33,937 bases of DNA from JBBDWK01 sp040902885. Its GTDB lineage: Bacteria; Acidobacteriota; Terriglobia; Bryobacterales; Bryobacteraceae. This document shows positions 1 through 7,618 of the stretch, piece after piece (the first letter of the stretch is position 1; every line of letters begins with the position of its first letter). Location: the NCBI GenBank assembly GCA_040902885.1, contig JBBDWK010000035.1, positions 1 through 33,937 on the forward strand, written 5' to 3'. The notes under the pieces were generated by a model. It was not told the DNA's origin. It ran no database searches and saw only the letters and a program-made list of their open reading frames with translations. Made by a program: the position numbers and the translations under genes.

Positions 1-35
1 CCGGACAGATCACGTGTCAATAAAACCGGACAACT
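1..35 (+). repeat. Terminal repeat, left copy (IS-end-like, CCGGACA motif twice)
   Basis: The first 35 bases contain CCGGACA twice (1-7 and 26-32) around CACGTGT. The reverse complement of 33894-33928 matches this stretch at 28 of 35 positions by hand alignment. Short multiple internal repeats of this sort occur at the ends of some insertion sequences, such as the IS21 family, but no transposase gene is in the window, so the family is a guess. Confidence 0.6.
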
Positions 36-47
36 TGAAAAGCTAAC

Positions 48-110
48 GACACGCAGCAGTCAGACACGCAGCAGTCAGACACGCAGCAGTCAGCACGCAG
101 CAGTCAGCAC
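48..110. repeat. 15 bp direct tandem repeat array
   Basis: The unit GACACGCAGCAGTCA occurs three times exactly (48-62, 63-77, 78-92), followed by a 14 bp variant lacking one base (93-106) and a partial unit. The array lies between the left terminal repeat and the stop of the first gene. It has no dyad symmetry and no spacers, so it is a microsatellite-like array, not CRISPR. Confidence 0.85.
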
Positions 111-137
111 CGAACCGCGCGCGTCAGCAAGCGGCGG

Positions 138-1103
138 TCACACTCTCGCAAACGGCTTCAGCGCCAGCCAGTTGAACTCGATCTCCGCGATCGCTTCCTT
201 CGTTAGGTTGTACTGCTCGCGGCGCGACACCATGGTCTTGAATACCCCGCGCTTCTTCATCATGTACTGGCGCGCGCCCGGAATCTGCTGGTCCAGATTG
301 ATCATCAGCAGGAGCCGCGCGAAGAGATCGCGCGACTTCTCCTTTTGGCCGGACTGGTACAGCTCGAAGATCTGCGCGTAGATGTCGGAATACGGAGCGC
401 CCGGCATGGTCCCGTCAAAGCCCAGGCTCATCTCGTACATCATGCCCCTGCCCGCCGCGCCGCTGAAGACGCTCTTGATCGCCGGCCGGTGCTTCGACAG
501 CTCGGTCATGCGCTGGATCACCGGCGTGGCCTCCTCCTTCACGTAGCCGCAGTGCGGAAACTCCCGCGCCAGCTCGACCAGCAGCTCAATTGAGGGTGTG
601 ATGCCTTTCGCTCCGCCCGTGGTTTGCACGAATAGCGGGCGCTTCGTTGAGCGCGCGATGGCGCGGTAGTAGGCCCGGAAGTCGTCGAGCGATGTCGCTT
701 CGGTGGGCGGAATGGCTATGAGACCGTCCGGTCCGAGCTTTTCGGCGTGCTTCACGTATTCGAGCGCCGCATCCGTGTTCGGCCCTTGCACGCCCAGCAC
801 CAGCGCCGGCTTTTTGCCCTTCGCCGCTTTCGCCAGCACCTCCATGCCCCGCATGCGCTCGTCTTTGGTGAGCGTCACATACTCGCTGGCCAGTTGGGGC
901 CAGACCATGCCGTGCACGCCGCAGCGGTCCATAAAGGTTGTTTCGGCGGCGAGGTCTTCGAAGTCCACGGCCTTGGAATCCGTGAACGGCGTGGCCATGA
1001 TGATGAACGCGCCGCGCATCGGCTTGCCCGAGGCGCCGCGCAAAACCAGCGGCGAAAGTCCCAATGCCGCCAGCGCTTCGCGTCGTGAATAAGTTCGGAT
1101 CAT
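138..1103 (-). CDS. Tat-exported dihydrodipicolinate synthase (DapA) family protein
   Basis: A 321-residue protein of the DHDPS/N-acetylneuraminate lyase class I aldolase family, a TIM barrel whose members form a Schiff base with a 2-oxo acid. Residues 6-11 read SRREAL, followed by a hydrophobic stretch, which is a twin-arginine signal, so the enzyme probably acts outside the cytoplasm. The Schiff-base lysine is likely K189 in GYVKEEA, the expected position. The usual GTTGE pyruvate-binding loop is replaced by QLASEY (about 70-75), and no YN-P tyrosine motif is seen before K189. It is therefore unlikely to be the lysine-biosynthesis DapA; a sugar-acid or other 2-oxo acid aldolase/dehydratase is more plausible. 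It lies 41 bp downstream of the CehA-like gene on the same strand and may be co-transcribed with it. Confidence 0.8.
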   Translation of the reverse strand: MIRTYSRREALAALGLSPLVLRGASGKPMRGAFIIMATPFTDSKAVDFEDLAAETTFMDRCGVHGMVWPQLASEYVTLTKDERMRGMEVLAKAAKGKKPALVLGVQGPNTDAALEYVKHAEKLGPDGLIAIPPTEATSLDDFRAYYRAIARSTKRPLFVQTTGGAKGITPSIELLVELAREFPHCGYVKEEATPVIQRMTELSKHRPAIKSVFSGAAGRGMMYEMSLGFDGTMPGAPYSDIYAQIFELYQSGQKEKSRDLFARLLLMINLDQQIPGARQYMMKKRGVFKTMVSRREQYNLTKEAIAEIEFNWLALKPFARV

Positions 1104-1144
1104 GCCATCTCCACCTGCGGGAAATATATCACGTGCCGCGCGGG

Positions 1145-2713
1145 TCAGTGCGAAGGCGCGGCAAGGATTCGGGCGGCCTCTTCGGTCTTACTCAACAACT
1201 CCCGCCGCTGGCCGTCGTTCGCGAACGTCAGCGCGGAACTCCTGTAATATTCCATCTCCGCCTGCCAGAGTTTGGCCACCGCTTCGCGGTCCTCGGCGAC
1301 GTACACCGGCTTGCCTTCGCGCAGCAGGTAAACCGGGTTGGTGTGCGCAACAATTTCCGGCTCACCCTCCTTGTGGGGCGCGTAAGCGCGGGCCGCGATC
1401 CAGGAGCTTTCCGCGGCATCCACGCGGAACGGCAGCGTGAGCGTTGTTGCGTTGCCGGCGCGCGAGGCCACAACCTGCCCGTTCCGCACGATTTCGATCT
1501 TCTCAATGCGCCGGTGAAACCAGGCTGCGGCGGTTCCTTCGGCGCCCGTGCCCGTGTCTTTCACGCTGAAGTCGAGCAATGGCCCGTTGCTCACCACGGC
1601 TTTACCGCTCCGCACGCCCGCGGCCCAGGCCTCATAGGCGCTCTCACCCGGGGGCGATTTCACCAGCGTACGCTCGGGACCGAGCAGCGGAAACGCCCGC
1701 GGCCACGGCTTGAAGCGCCCGAACGGCACCGGAAAATCGCTGCCCGCGATGCCGGTAACGCGCAGCCCGGCATTCAGCAACTGGTACCATTCCCGCGTCT
1801 TCAGCACGCCAAACTGGTGCACTTCGATGAAATCCACGGAGCCGAGCGCCAGATCCATGAGCAGCGTGGAATGCTTCTGGCTGCCGTTGAAGTGCGCATA
1901 GCCCGTGGTCGCGCCCAGCTTGCGGCCCTCCTGGAACAGCAGGTACGGAAAAGGGTAGGCTTCGGGAGTGTTGGCGTAAACCGATCCGACGCTGAGCGGT
2001 CGAACCAGACGGCTCGGTCCCAGGAGATTCACGTGCCCGTAGAACTCGCTTCGCGATTCGTGCCCGGAGCGGATCGAATAGCCGGGCAGCCGCGCCTCGC
2101 CTTCGCGCCCGAACGCGTATTGCGGCGCGGCGTCAACCTGCCGCTGGAGCTGCAAAAAATTGCCGACCGAAAGGTCCTCGGCCCGCAGCCAGCGCAGGAA
2201 CACGTCGTTGTCCTCGGCGGCGCGAACCAGGTGAATGTGGTCGTCGCCGGACAGCCACTCCGCCTGAGCCGCGGGCGCGACTTCAGCAAGCTTCAGCCGC
2301 ACCTGCCGCTTCTCGCCGGCGCGCAAGGCGAACTCTTCCGACGCGGGCGCGAAGAAGAAGCCGCGATAAGCCTCCACCCGATAGTTGCCCGCGGGCAGCT
2401 CGAACTCCGCTTTTCCGTCCAACAGAAAAAAGTGCGATTCGTCGTTCGCCGTCACCTCCAGCGTGCGTGGCCGCTCCGAACGCTTCCACAGCCGCTCGCG
2501 ATAGAACGTGTCCACCCTCAACGGCAGCAGGCTTTCGACAGGGCTGAGCCGGAACGGTCGGTCATTCTTGAAGAGGTAGATCCGCGCGGGCAGCGTCCTC
2601 CCATCCGCGGCACTCTCCGCCACAATCTCCACGTGGGCCGCGGCGGGGTCGTGGAACTGCGCGTAGCCCAGCGCCAGCAGGAAAAGCCCGATCAGTAAGA
2701 ATCGCGCGCGCAT
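1145..2713 (-). CDS. CehA/McbA-like PHP-domain metallohydrolase, exported
   Basis: Translated from the ATG at 2713 this gives 522 residues beginning MRARFLLIGLFLLALGYAQ, a clear signal peptide. An upstream in-frame ATG at 2773 would add 20 residues, overlap the divergent gene and bury the signal, so I reject it. The N-terminal 150 residues look like a beta-rich carbohydrate-binding or Ig-like region. From about 155 comes a PHP-type metal site: DDHIH (about 157-161), later YAHF and GSDFPVPFG. CehA/McbA relatives hydrolyse carbamate or phosphoester bonds, but the substrate here cannot be read from sequence. The start lies 25 bp from the divergent RidA-like gene, so promoters are compressed or overlapping. 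Confidence 0.72.
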   Translation of the reverse strand: MRARFLLIGLFLLALGYAQFHDPAAAHVEIVAESAADGRTLPARIYLFKNDRPFRLSPVESLLPLRVDTFYRERLWKRSERPRTLEVTANDESHFFLLDGKAEFELPAGNYRVEAYRGFFFAPASEEFALRAGEKRQVRLKLAEVAPAAQAEWLSGDDHIHLVRAAEDNDVFLRWLRAEDLSVGNFLQLQRQVDAAPQYAFGREGEARLPGYSIRSGHESRSEFYGHVNLLGPSRLVRPLSVGSVYANTPEAYPFPYLLFQEGRKLGATTGYAHFNGSQKHSTLLMDLALGSVDFIEVHQFGVLKTREWYQLLNAGLRVTGIAGSDFPVPFGRFKPWPRAFPLLGPERTLVKSPPGESAYEAWAAGVRSGKAVVSNGPLLDFSVKDTGTGAEGTAAAWFHRRIEKIEIVRNGQVVASRAGNATTLTLPFRVDAAESSWIAARAYAPHKEGEPEIVAHTNPVYLLREGKPVYVAEDREAVAKLWQAEMEYYRSSALTFANDGQRRELLSKTEEAARILAAPSH

Positions 2714-2738
2714 ATAGGATTCTGATATTCTACCCGCC

Positions 2739-3194
2739 ATGGCACAGGAAAAGAACCGGAACAGCCGCCGCAAGCTTTTGAACGCCGCCGCCCTGGCGCT
2801 TGCGGGCGCGGGAGCCGCTCAGGCGCAGACAGGCTCGTGGACGCCGAAGAAACAGTCTGTCGGAGGTCCCATCCGCTCCGGCAATCTGCTGTTCTTGAGC
2901 GGTATCGGCGGCTGGTATCCCGAGCGCAAGCCCAAGCCGGGCGACGTCAAAGAGCAGACCGCGGACGCGCTCACGATAATGAAGGGCGCTCTCGAAAAAG
3001 CCGGCACTTCCATGGAGAACGTGTTGAAGGTGCAGGTCTCACTCGTCGATCCCGAGAACAACTGGGAACCGATGAACGACGTTTACAACACGTTCTTTCC
3101 GAAGAATCGCCCCGTCCGTTCCTACTTCGGCGCAACCGGGTTCCGCCGCCGCGGCCAATTGCTGCAGATCGACTGCATCGCTTACGTCGATTGA
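2739..3194 (+). CDS. RidA (YjgF/YER057c/UK114) family protein with export signal
   Basis: A 151-residue protein. Residues 1-30 form a signal: RR in NSRRKLLNAA, then an alanine-rich hydrophobic stretch ending QAQ, resembling a short Tat or Sec signal. The remainder, about 120 residues, is a complete RidA domain. It has the GN-LFLSGIGG start, the EQTADAL-I--ALE-AG helix, and the RPVRSYFGA...LQIDCIAYVD end with the conserved arginine. RidA normally trims reactive 2-aminoacrylate and other enamines to keto acids in the cytoplasm, so an exported copy must have another substrate or role. It is transcribed away from the CehA-like gene. Confidence 0.85.
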   Translation: MAQEKNRNSRRKLLNAAALALAGAGAAQAQTGSWTPKKQSVGGPIRSGNLLFLSGIGGWYPERKPKPGDVKEQTADALTIMKGALEKAGTSMENVLKVQVSLVDPENNWEPMNDVYNTFFPKNRPVRSYFGATGFRRRGQLLQIDCIAYVD

Positions 3195-3270
3195 CGCGAG
3201 TGGGGAATATGAAGCTGTCCTTACGGCGCTAATGGTCCGAAGCGCAGCAGCGAGTGTGTTAGCTTCCGTT

Positions 3271-3292
3271 ATCGGGACATCGCAGACCCGAT
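3271..3292. promoter_or_regulatory. Candidate operator: inverted repeat upstream of DUF433/DUF5615 pair
   Basis: ATCGGG (3271-3276) and CCCGAT (3287-3292) form a 6 bp perfect dyad with a 10 bp gap, 64 bp before the antitoxin start. Toxin-antitoxin operons are typically autorepressed through such dyads. No clear -35/-10 pair was found beside it, so the assignment rests on position and symmetry only. Confidence 0.35.
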
Positions 3293-3356
3293 CGTAAACC
3301 GTTCGACGTTTTCGTGGAGGTATGCTAGGGAATGACGGGCTAGGACAAGGGAAACA

Positions 3357-3572
3357 ATGGACCGAATCGAAGTCAATCCATCCATTTGCTTTGGGAAACC
3401 TGTGATCCGCGGCACGCGCATCATGGTGCGGAACATCTTGGGTATGGTTGCCGGTGGGTATACCATCGACAAGATCGTGGCCAGCTACCCGGAACTGGGC
3501 CGGGAGGACGTGATCGCGGCGGTTGAATACGCCGCTAAAGTCGTCGATGAGGTCCAGGTCATCGCGCATTGA
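3357..3572 (+). CDS. DUF433 family antitoxin-like protein (VapB45-type)
   Basis: A 71-residue protein matching DUF433 along its whole length: the start DRIEVNPSICFGKPVIRGTRI, then a helix-turn-helix-like region (VRNILGMVAGGYTIDKIVASYPEL) and REDVIAAVEYAA. The family is typically the antitoxin partner of DUF5615 PIN-like toxins. An AGGGA ribosome site lies just before the ATG. Its TGA stop overlaps the next gene's TTG start (TTGA, 3569-3572), so the pair is translationally coupled. Confidence 0.88.
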   Translation: MDRIEVNPSICFGKPVIRGTRIMVRNILGMVAGGYTIDKIVASYPELGREDVIAAVEYAAKVVDEVQVIAH

Positions 3573-3949
3573 TCCTCCGAATTCTGATCGACCAGAACAT
3601 TCCTCCGTCAGTATGCGAGTTTGTTCGGAAACGCAAGCCGCATTGGGAGGTGCGGCACGTCAACGACGTGGGACTGCAAGGCGCGACGGACGACGCCATC
3701 TTCCAGTGGGCGCAGAGCGACCTCTCGATCGTCATCACCTTCGATGAGGACTTTGCCGATGCGCGGATGTACCCGGCCGGCTCCCACGCCGGCGTCGTTC
3801 GCCTGCGGGTTTGGCCGACCACGATCGAGAACACGGAAACAGCTCTGGCGCGCCTGTTCGACTCGGTCGCCGAGGAAGACTTGCAGGGGAGTCTCGTGAT
3901 CATCGATGAGGCGAAGATCCGCGTCAGGCGATCGACGCGGCATGGATAG
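3569..3949 (+). CDS. DUF5615 PIN-like domain toxin (VapC45-type)
   Basis: A 126-residue protein starting at TTG inside the antitoxin's stop codon (TTGA overlap). The pattern is typical of Mut7-C/DUF5615 PIN-like nucleases: ILIDQNIPPSV near the N-terminus with the first acidic metal ligand (D8), a mid-protein GATDDAIFQWA with two adjacent aspartates, and IVITFDEDFAD with further acidic residues. These proteins are presumed ribonucleases held in check by the DUF433 partner. The TTG start gives a length and N-terminal beta strand normal for the family. No mobile-element gene adjoins the pair. Confidence 0.86.
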   Translation: MILRILIDQNIPPSVCEFVRKRKPHWEVRHVNDVGLQGATDDAIFQWAQSDLSIVITFDEDFADARMYPAGSHAGVVRLRVWPTTIENTETALARLFDSVAEEDLQGSLVIIDEAKIRVRRSTRHG

Positions 3950-4062
3950 CCAGTACGGCGTTAGCGGGGAGTTGGCGACTGCGACGGCCGTTCTCACGAC
4001 AATAGACGAGATACGCCCGATCTCAATGACCGCAGTTCATACGGTCGCTCCGCGTCAGGACG

Positions 4063-5472
4063 TTATCGGCCACGGATCGAGTACAAGCGGCTCTCGGTGC
4101 GGAGGAGCAGGCGGTCGCGGGTGATTGCCGGAGTCGCCTGCGTCATTTCATCGAGCGGGTTGACTGCCAATAGTTCGAATTTCTCGCCTGCGGCAACCAC
4201 GAACGTTTTGCCTTCTTCGCTCAGGCAGAAGATCTTACCGTTGTAGGCCCACGGCGACGACGTGAAGTTTCCGGCGTCAGCATCAAGGCGGGAGCGGTAC
4301 GTGACGCCGCCCGTCCTGGCGTCAATGCGGCTCATGATTCCGGTTTCGCCTAACACGTACAGCGCGCCTCGATAGGCGACGGGCGTCGGCAGGTAAGTTC
4401 CTCCGCGTGGTTCCGACCACGCGACGGACGCACTGGCGCGTTCCCCCTGCGCCAGACTGATGTCACCGGACGCGCCCGCCCGGACCGCGTAGAGCGGCCT
4501 GCCACGGCCGCCGTCGACGTACAGCATTCCGCCGTAGGAGAACGGACTCGGCACCGGCGAATCGGTTGCGCCGCTGAGCCGCCAGAGTTCTTTGCCTTCC
4601 AGGTCGTAGCTGATCACCACGCGAGGCCCAACCGTGACCACTTCCGTTCGCAGATTGTTGGTCCAGATATAGGGCGTCGCCCAGCCGGATCGCATTTGCC
4701 CCTCGCCTTTCGCGCCGATGTCGCGCGGCATGCGCCAAAGTTGTTTGCCCGTGCGCTTGTCGAATGACGCCACAAATTGCGTGGTCTGGTTGTCGCTAAC
4801 GATGATCAGTTGGTTGCCGTTCAACACGGGCGATGCACCAGTGCCGAACTCGAAGTAAATCGGATTCGCCTCGAGCGGCGTGTTCCAGAGTTGCTTGCCC
4901 TTCAGATCGAATGCCCACAGTCCGAGATTGGCGGCGTAGACGTATACCGCTTTGCCGTCCGTGACCGGGGTTTCCGACGTGAAGCTGTTTTTACGGTGCC
5001 GCCCGCCGGGCGGGCGCCCGGAGTGGAACTCCCGCTTCCAGATCACTGCGCCCGTCCTGAGATCCAGGCAGTAGAGGAAGTAATGAAGAAGTACCTCGTG
5101 TGGCAGTTCGAGGTCACGCGCTGTTACGCGGGCGATGACTTCCTTCTGGCTCAGCCCTTGCTTGGCCAATTCGGCAGCGTATTCGTTGCTGTATTCAGTG
5201 CCGGTTTGCGGCTTCTTCGATTCGCCCTCGGTAACGGCGGTGGTAAGAAAGACGCGGTTGCTAGTTACAATCGGCGACGACCATCCGCGTCCGGGAATCG
5301 CTGCGGACCATTCGACATTCTCGGTCCTGGACCAGCGGTCTGGCAGCTTCGGTCCGGCGGCGACTGGGTTCGAATCCGGTCCGCGGAACTGCGGCCAGCC
5401 GCGATCAGCGCCGAATGCCGGGAACTCCAATGCAGTAGCACCCACCAGAAGGATGGAAAGGATTCTGATCAT
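4063..5472 (-). CDS. Exported PQQ-binding-like beta-propeller repeat protein
   Basis: A 469-residue protein with a signal peptide at 1-21 (MIRILSILLVGATALEFPAF, then GAD). The mature protein begins RGWPQFRGPDSNPVA, the WxQFRGPxxxG opening typical of quinoprotein-like/BamB-type propellers. Repeated blades follow, such as FDKRTGKQLWR, YDLEGKELWRL, DLRTGAVIWKREF and DARTGGVTYRSRL. No quinone ligands or haem motif were identified, so PQQ binding should not be assumed. It is a paralogue of the protein at 7619-9043: both open with W-x-FRGP and end with an ATPAI/ASPTI...LRT-S/G-LY strand. Role unknown; likely periplasmic scaffold or sugar/alcohol-binding protein. Confidence 0.85.
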   Translation of the reverse strand: MIRILSILLVGATALEFPAFGADRGWPQFRGPDSNPVAAGPKLPDRWSRTENVEWSAAIPGRGWSSPIVTSNRVFLTTAVTEGESKKPQTGTEYSNEYAAELAKQGLSQKEVIARVTARDLELPHEVLLHYFLYCLDLRTGAVIWKREFHSGRPPGGRHRKNSFTSETPVTDGKAVYVYAANLGLWAFDLKGKQLWNTPLEANPIYFEFGTGASPVLNGNQLIIVSDNQTTQFVASFDKRTGKQLWRMPRDIGAKGEGQMRSGWATPYIWTNNLRTEVVTVGPRVVISYDLEGKELWRLSGATDSPVPSPFSYGGMLYVDGGRGRPLYAVRAGASGDISLAQGERASASVAWSEPRGGTYLPTPVAYRGALYVLGETGIMSRIDARTGGVTYRSRLDADAGNFTSSPWAYNGKIFCLSEEGKTFVVAAGEKFELLAVNPLDEMTQATPAITRDRLLLRTESRLYSIRGR

Positions 5473-5539
5473 TGCTGATAGAACGAGAGCGGCGGCGCAA
5501 AAGTTCCTTGCGTGCTCGGCAGTGCCGGCTCTTTGTCGC

Positions 5540-5770
5540 CCTCAGCAATATCCATCTGTTCGATTATCAGCGAAGGGCGCCCCACCAAACTGCGTCATCA
5601 TGCGCGCAGGCGGCGTCCAGCGGTTGCCCATCGGCTCGATGATGATGGGCCCATCGCGGAAATAGCGGGTACAGGGGAGACTGAGGGTTCCGGGTAACGA
5701 GCAGTCGCCCCAGCGTTTAGAGATGCGTTTGAAAGACGACGCTGTCGGGAACCGACACTTCTGGGCCGAG
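5540..5770 (-). pseudogene. Possible decayed coding remnant, family not recognised
   Basis: On the minus strand one frame reads RYFRDGPIIIEPMGNRW followed by TPPARMM and FGGAPF before a stop at 5542. The neighbouring frame reads ALLGPEVSVPDSVVFQTHL, a stop, then TLGRLLVTR. Both stretches have protein-like composition, but neither frame is open across the whole interval. A gene fragment with at least one frameshift and one stop would explain this. I could not assign a family, and chance is not excluded. Confidence 0.25.
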
Positions 5771-5811
5771 CAACGCCCACGACTGACATTCGCAAACGTT
5801 AAGTTAACACT

Positions 5812-5848
5812 TATGGGGCGGTCCCCCTGTATGGGGCGGTCCCCCCTG
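5812..5848. repeat. 18-19 bp tandem duplication, each unit a small hairpin
   Basis: TATGGGGCGGTCCCCCTG (5812-5829) is immediately repeated at 5830-5848 with one extra C. Each unit contains GGGG-CGGT-CCCC, a short self-complementary element. This looks like a REP-type intergenic repeat. Confidence 0.7.
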
Positions 5849-5854
5849 GGCCGC

Positions 5855-5874
5855 GCCGGACGCCCTCGTCCGGC
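5855..5874. repeat. Perfect 7 bp inverted repeat (hairpin)
   Basis: GCCGGAC (5855-5861) and GTCCGGC (5868-5874) flank a 6-base loop. TTT follows on the plus strand only, so it is a poor terminator for the upstream minus-strand kinase gene. It is more likely part of the repeat cluster beside it. Confidence 0.6.
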
Positions 5875-5936
5875 TTTCGCTGTAAACGACCAAGCCCTAC
5901 CAGGGGATCGAACTGCGGGCAAGGGCACCCGCCCCA

Positions 5937-7532
5937 CTAGATCGATTGACGTGCCGCGGCCAGGCGCGCTTCGGAGGCGATTTGCCGGAGCGAAGGTAGC
6001 ACGTCGCCGAGCGCCTCGGGCTGCCCCGAAGAGCCGAACGCCAGGTAAATCTTTCGGAAATGCGTGTAGAGCCGCTCGTATACGGCTGCGTCGTGCACAA
6101 TAGGGTGGGTGGTGCGATAGCTGGGACATAATCGCCGCTGGGCCTCTTCAACCGAAGAGAATGTGCCCGCGGCGAGAAACGCGAAGATAGCCGAACCCAG
6201 ACTGGTCGCGTCTTTTTCCGGTACCAGCACCGGCTTGTTCAGCACATTCGCGTAGACCTGGTTCAGAATTTCGTTCTTTTGAGGGATTCCACCGCCGTTG
6301 ATAATGCGCCGGATGGGAACGCCATGCGCGGCCATGCGTTCCAGGATAATTCGCGTATGGAACGCGGTTCCTTCAATGGCGGCGAACAGTTCGTCCTGCG
6401 CGGTGTGGGTGAGGTTCCAGCCCAACGTGACGCCGCTTAGCTCGGGATTCGCCAGAATGTTGCGGTCGCCGTTGTCCCAAGCCATGCGCAGCAAGCCGGT
6501 CTGTCCCGCGCGGTACCGCGCAAGCCCCTGCATCAAAGTGGCGACGCCGGCGCCCGCGCGGCGGGCGATGGCATCGAAGACGTCCCCTGTGGCGGAGAGT
6601 CCGGCCTCGATGCCGAAGTAGCCCGGACGGATGGAACCCTTGACTACGCCGCTCACGCCGGGAATCAGGCTGACATTTTTCGCAATCGCCATGATGCAGG
6701 TGGAAGTGCCGATCACATTGACCGCGTCGCCTTCGCCGATGCCCGCGCCCACGGCGTCCCAATGAGCGTCGAGCGCGCCGGCCGGAATCGGAATCCCAGC
6801 TTTGAGTCCCAGTTTCTCCGCCCATTCGGCGGAAAGTCTGCCCGCCAGCCCGTCCGAAGTCAGATAGCGGCCGTTGAGACGGGCGCGCAAGCCTTGCAGC
6901 AGCGGGTCCACCCCGGCTAGAAACTCTTCGGAAGGAAGGCCGCCCAGAGACTGGTTCCACATCCACTTGTGGCCCATCGCGCAGACGCTGCGCGGAACCG
7001 TCGCGGGGTCGGAGATGCCGCAGAGCACGGCCGCAATCAGGTCGCAGTGCTCAAGGGCGGTAACGAAAGCGGAGCGCTTCTCCGGGTTGTTCCGCAGCCA
7101 GTGCAGCACTTTCGCGAAGCCCCACTCGGAGGAATAAGCGCCGCCGCACCACTCGAGCGCCGCCAGGTTGCGCTGCCGCGCGGCCTCCGTGATGGCGGCC
7201 GCTTCCCGCCACGCGCGGTGATCGCACCAAAGGTAATAATCGTCGAGCGGTTTGAGTCCCTCACCGACGGGGATCACGCTGGAGCCGGTCGTATCGACGG
7301 CCACCGCTTCCACTGCGCTGCCGCTGACATCCGACCGGGACAGCGCCTCGCGCATGGCTGCAATGAGCGCCCGAAGATGGTCTTCGTGGCGTTGGGTGGC
7401 GTGGTCCGGGTCGTCGCGCTTGCGGCGCAGTTCGTAGTCCGCTGTGGCGGAACCGAGCCGGCCTTTCTCGCTGTCAAAGAGAGAAACCCGGACGCTGAGC
7501 GTCCCGAAATCCACACCGGCAACCGTGGCCAT
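5937..7532 (-). CDS. araB: Ribulokinase (FGGY family carbohydrate kinase)
   Basis: From the ATG at 7532 the protein has 531 residues, close to the usual 550 of AraB. It begins MATVAGVDFGTLSVRVSLFD, the phosphate-1 loop of the FGGY fold. VDTTGSSVIPV, the GALDAHWDAVGAGIGEGD region, GTSTCIMAIAK and the C-terminal INGGGIPQKNEILNQVYANVL (adenosine loop) follow. AraB phosphorylates L-ribulose to L-ribulose 5-phosphate. The open frame runs on upstream, but that stretch crosses the intergenic repeat and the divergent start and looks non-coding. No araA or araD is visible, so a related ribulose/xylulose kinase remains possible. The next gene upstream diverges with an 86 bp gap. Confidence 0.88.
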   Translation of the reverse strand: MATVAGVDFGTLSVRVSLFDSEKGRLGSATADYELRRKRDDPDHATQRHEDHLRALIAAMREALSRSDVSGSAVEAVAVDTTGSSVIPVGEGLKPLDDYYLWCDHRAWREAAAITEAARQRNLAALEWCGGAYSSEWGFAKVLHWLRNNPEKRSAFVTALEHCDLIAAVLCGISDPATVPRSVCAMGHKWMWNQSLGGLPSEEFLAGVDPLLQGLRARLNGRYLTSDGLAGRLSAEWAEKLGLKAGIPIPAGALDAHWDAVGAGIGEGDAVNVIGTSTCIMAIAKNVSLIPGVSGVVKGSIRPGYFGIEAGLSATGDVFDAIARRAGAGVATLMQGLARYRAGQTGLLRMAWDNGDRNILANPELSGVTLGWNLTHTAQDELFAAIEGTAFHTRIILERMAAHGVPIRRIINGGGIPQKNEILNQVYANVLNKPVLVPEKDATSLGSAIFAFLAAGTFSSVEEAQRRLCPSYRTTHPIVHDAAVYERLYTHFRKIYLAFGSSGQPEALGDVLPSLRQIASEARLAAARQSI

Positions 7533-7556
7533 AGGGCACATTATCGCGCGGAATTC

Positions 7557-7602
7557 GATGGCGCCTTGATGGTGCCTTGATATAGTCGTTGATATAGTCG
7601 TT
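7557..7602. repeat. Two consecutive short tandem duplications in a divergent intergenic region
   Basis: An 11 bp pair (ATGGCGCCTTG / ATGGTGCCTTG, starting at 7558) is followed by a 12 bp pair (GATATAGTCGTT twice, 7579-7602). The second pair duplicates a TATAGT hexamer, which resembles a -10 box on the plus strand. The duplications lie between araB and the divergent propeller gene. Confidence 0.7.
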
Positions 7603-7618
7603 CGAGCGGGAGGAGCCG

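Larger units (their letters stand above)
5473..5936. other. 464 bp intergenic region without an intact gene
   Basis: Between two minus-strand genes. It holds, from the right: GC-rich hairpin sequence (about 5812-5930), including a tandem duplication and a 7 bp stem; a possible decayed coding fragment on the minus strand (about 5540-5770); and the short leader of the propeller gene (5473-5540). I found no RNA gene and no convincing promoter. Confidence 0.6.

Noticed and set aside
48..110. CRISPR-like repetition
   Set aside because: The units are contiguous with no spacers, only 15 bp long, and there are no cas genes.
1064..2698. 544-codon open frame on the plus strand
   Set aside because: It is antisense to the signal-peptide-bearing CehA-like gene, has no recognisable domain and reflects GC-rich codon bias.
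5855..5880. Intrinsic terminator for the ribulokinase gene
   Set aside because: The T-run follows the stem only on the plus strand, whereas the gene is on the minus strand; it is also about 60 bp beyond the stop.
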